NCBI GenBank assembly: GCA_905221605.1
Contig: CAJNDS010002586.1
Coordinates: forward strand, 173,501 to 237,500
Source: Symbiodinium natans
Taxonomy: Eukaryota; Sar; Dinophyceae; Suessiales; Symbiodiniaceae
Reading direction: 5' to 3'
Length of the DNA stretch: 64,000 nucleotides
Translations under genes and position numbers: made by a program
Notes under the pieces: model-generated
Told to the model about the DNA's origin: nothing
What the model saw: only the letters and a program-made list of their open reading frames with translations
The model's database searches: none
In this document: piece after piece, positions 63,955 to 64,000 of the stretch
Layout: each line of letters opens with the position of its first letter
Numbering within the stretch: position 1 is the first letter of the stretch

Positions 63955-64000
<46 letters not shown>
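63846..64000. repeat. (GT)n with GTCCGT/GTCTGT hexamers at the right edge
   Basis: A GT run (63846-63870) is followed by GTGTGCAT units, then alternating GTGTCC and GTGTCT hexamers (about 63912-63960), then a pure GT run to the window end. Confidence 0.95.

Overview
This is a eukaryotic nuclear window, almost certainly from a dinoflagellate and plausibly from the Symbiodiniaceae. Four things point there. Genes are cut into very short exons. Introns end in AG, usually followed by G, but most begin with GC and a minority with GA instead of GT. Degenerate TTTAGGG-type telomere-like tracts are scattered through the sequence. Many microsatellites sit in introns. No long open frame is a complete gene, so I annotated by joining exons by eye using splice sites, reading phase and protein-family conservation.

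The one gene I can name is on the minus strand, from about 17,232 down to about 184. It encodes the glycine cleavage system P protein (glycine dehydrogenase, decarboxylating; GLDC/GcvP type). I can chain about 58 coding exons in the correct family order with matching phases. The pyridoxal-phosphate lysine motif ([13 protein letters not shown]) is present. The true start lies upstream of 17,232, and the last codons lie left of 184 or outside the window.

From 17.3 to 22.5 kb I see little beyond weak plus-strand coding-like islands. A gene-like set of minus-strand exons of unknown function (gene D) lies at 22.6-27.2 kb. At 30.1-31.6 kb is the 3' part of another minus-strand gene (gene E), with a clear stop. 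Plus-strand coding-like frames (gene F) lie at 32.0-36.2 kb. From 36.5 to about 47.5 kb there is a minus-strand gene whose exons are mostly coiled coil (gene B). From 48,424 to the right edge is another minus-strand gene (gene C). Gene C combines coiled-coil exons, an acidic segment, SEP repeats and an EF-hand-like segment with a one-residue-short loop, and its last three exons join in phase to a stop. I recognise none of genes B to F by name.

Repeats include six telomere-like tracts (four of them next to G or C homopolymers), a 264-bp element with 19-bp terminal inverted repeats at 32,793-33,056, a 380-bp GTC/GTG minisatellite inside a GcvP intron, and a 33-bp sequence repeated 34 kb apart. 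I found no tRNA, rRNA, CRISPR or prokaryotic system, and nothing I would call a new molecular system. The most unusual features are the GC/GA intron architecture of the GcvP gene and the two unidentified coiled-coil genes.
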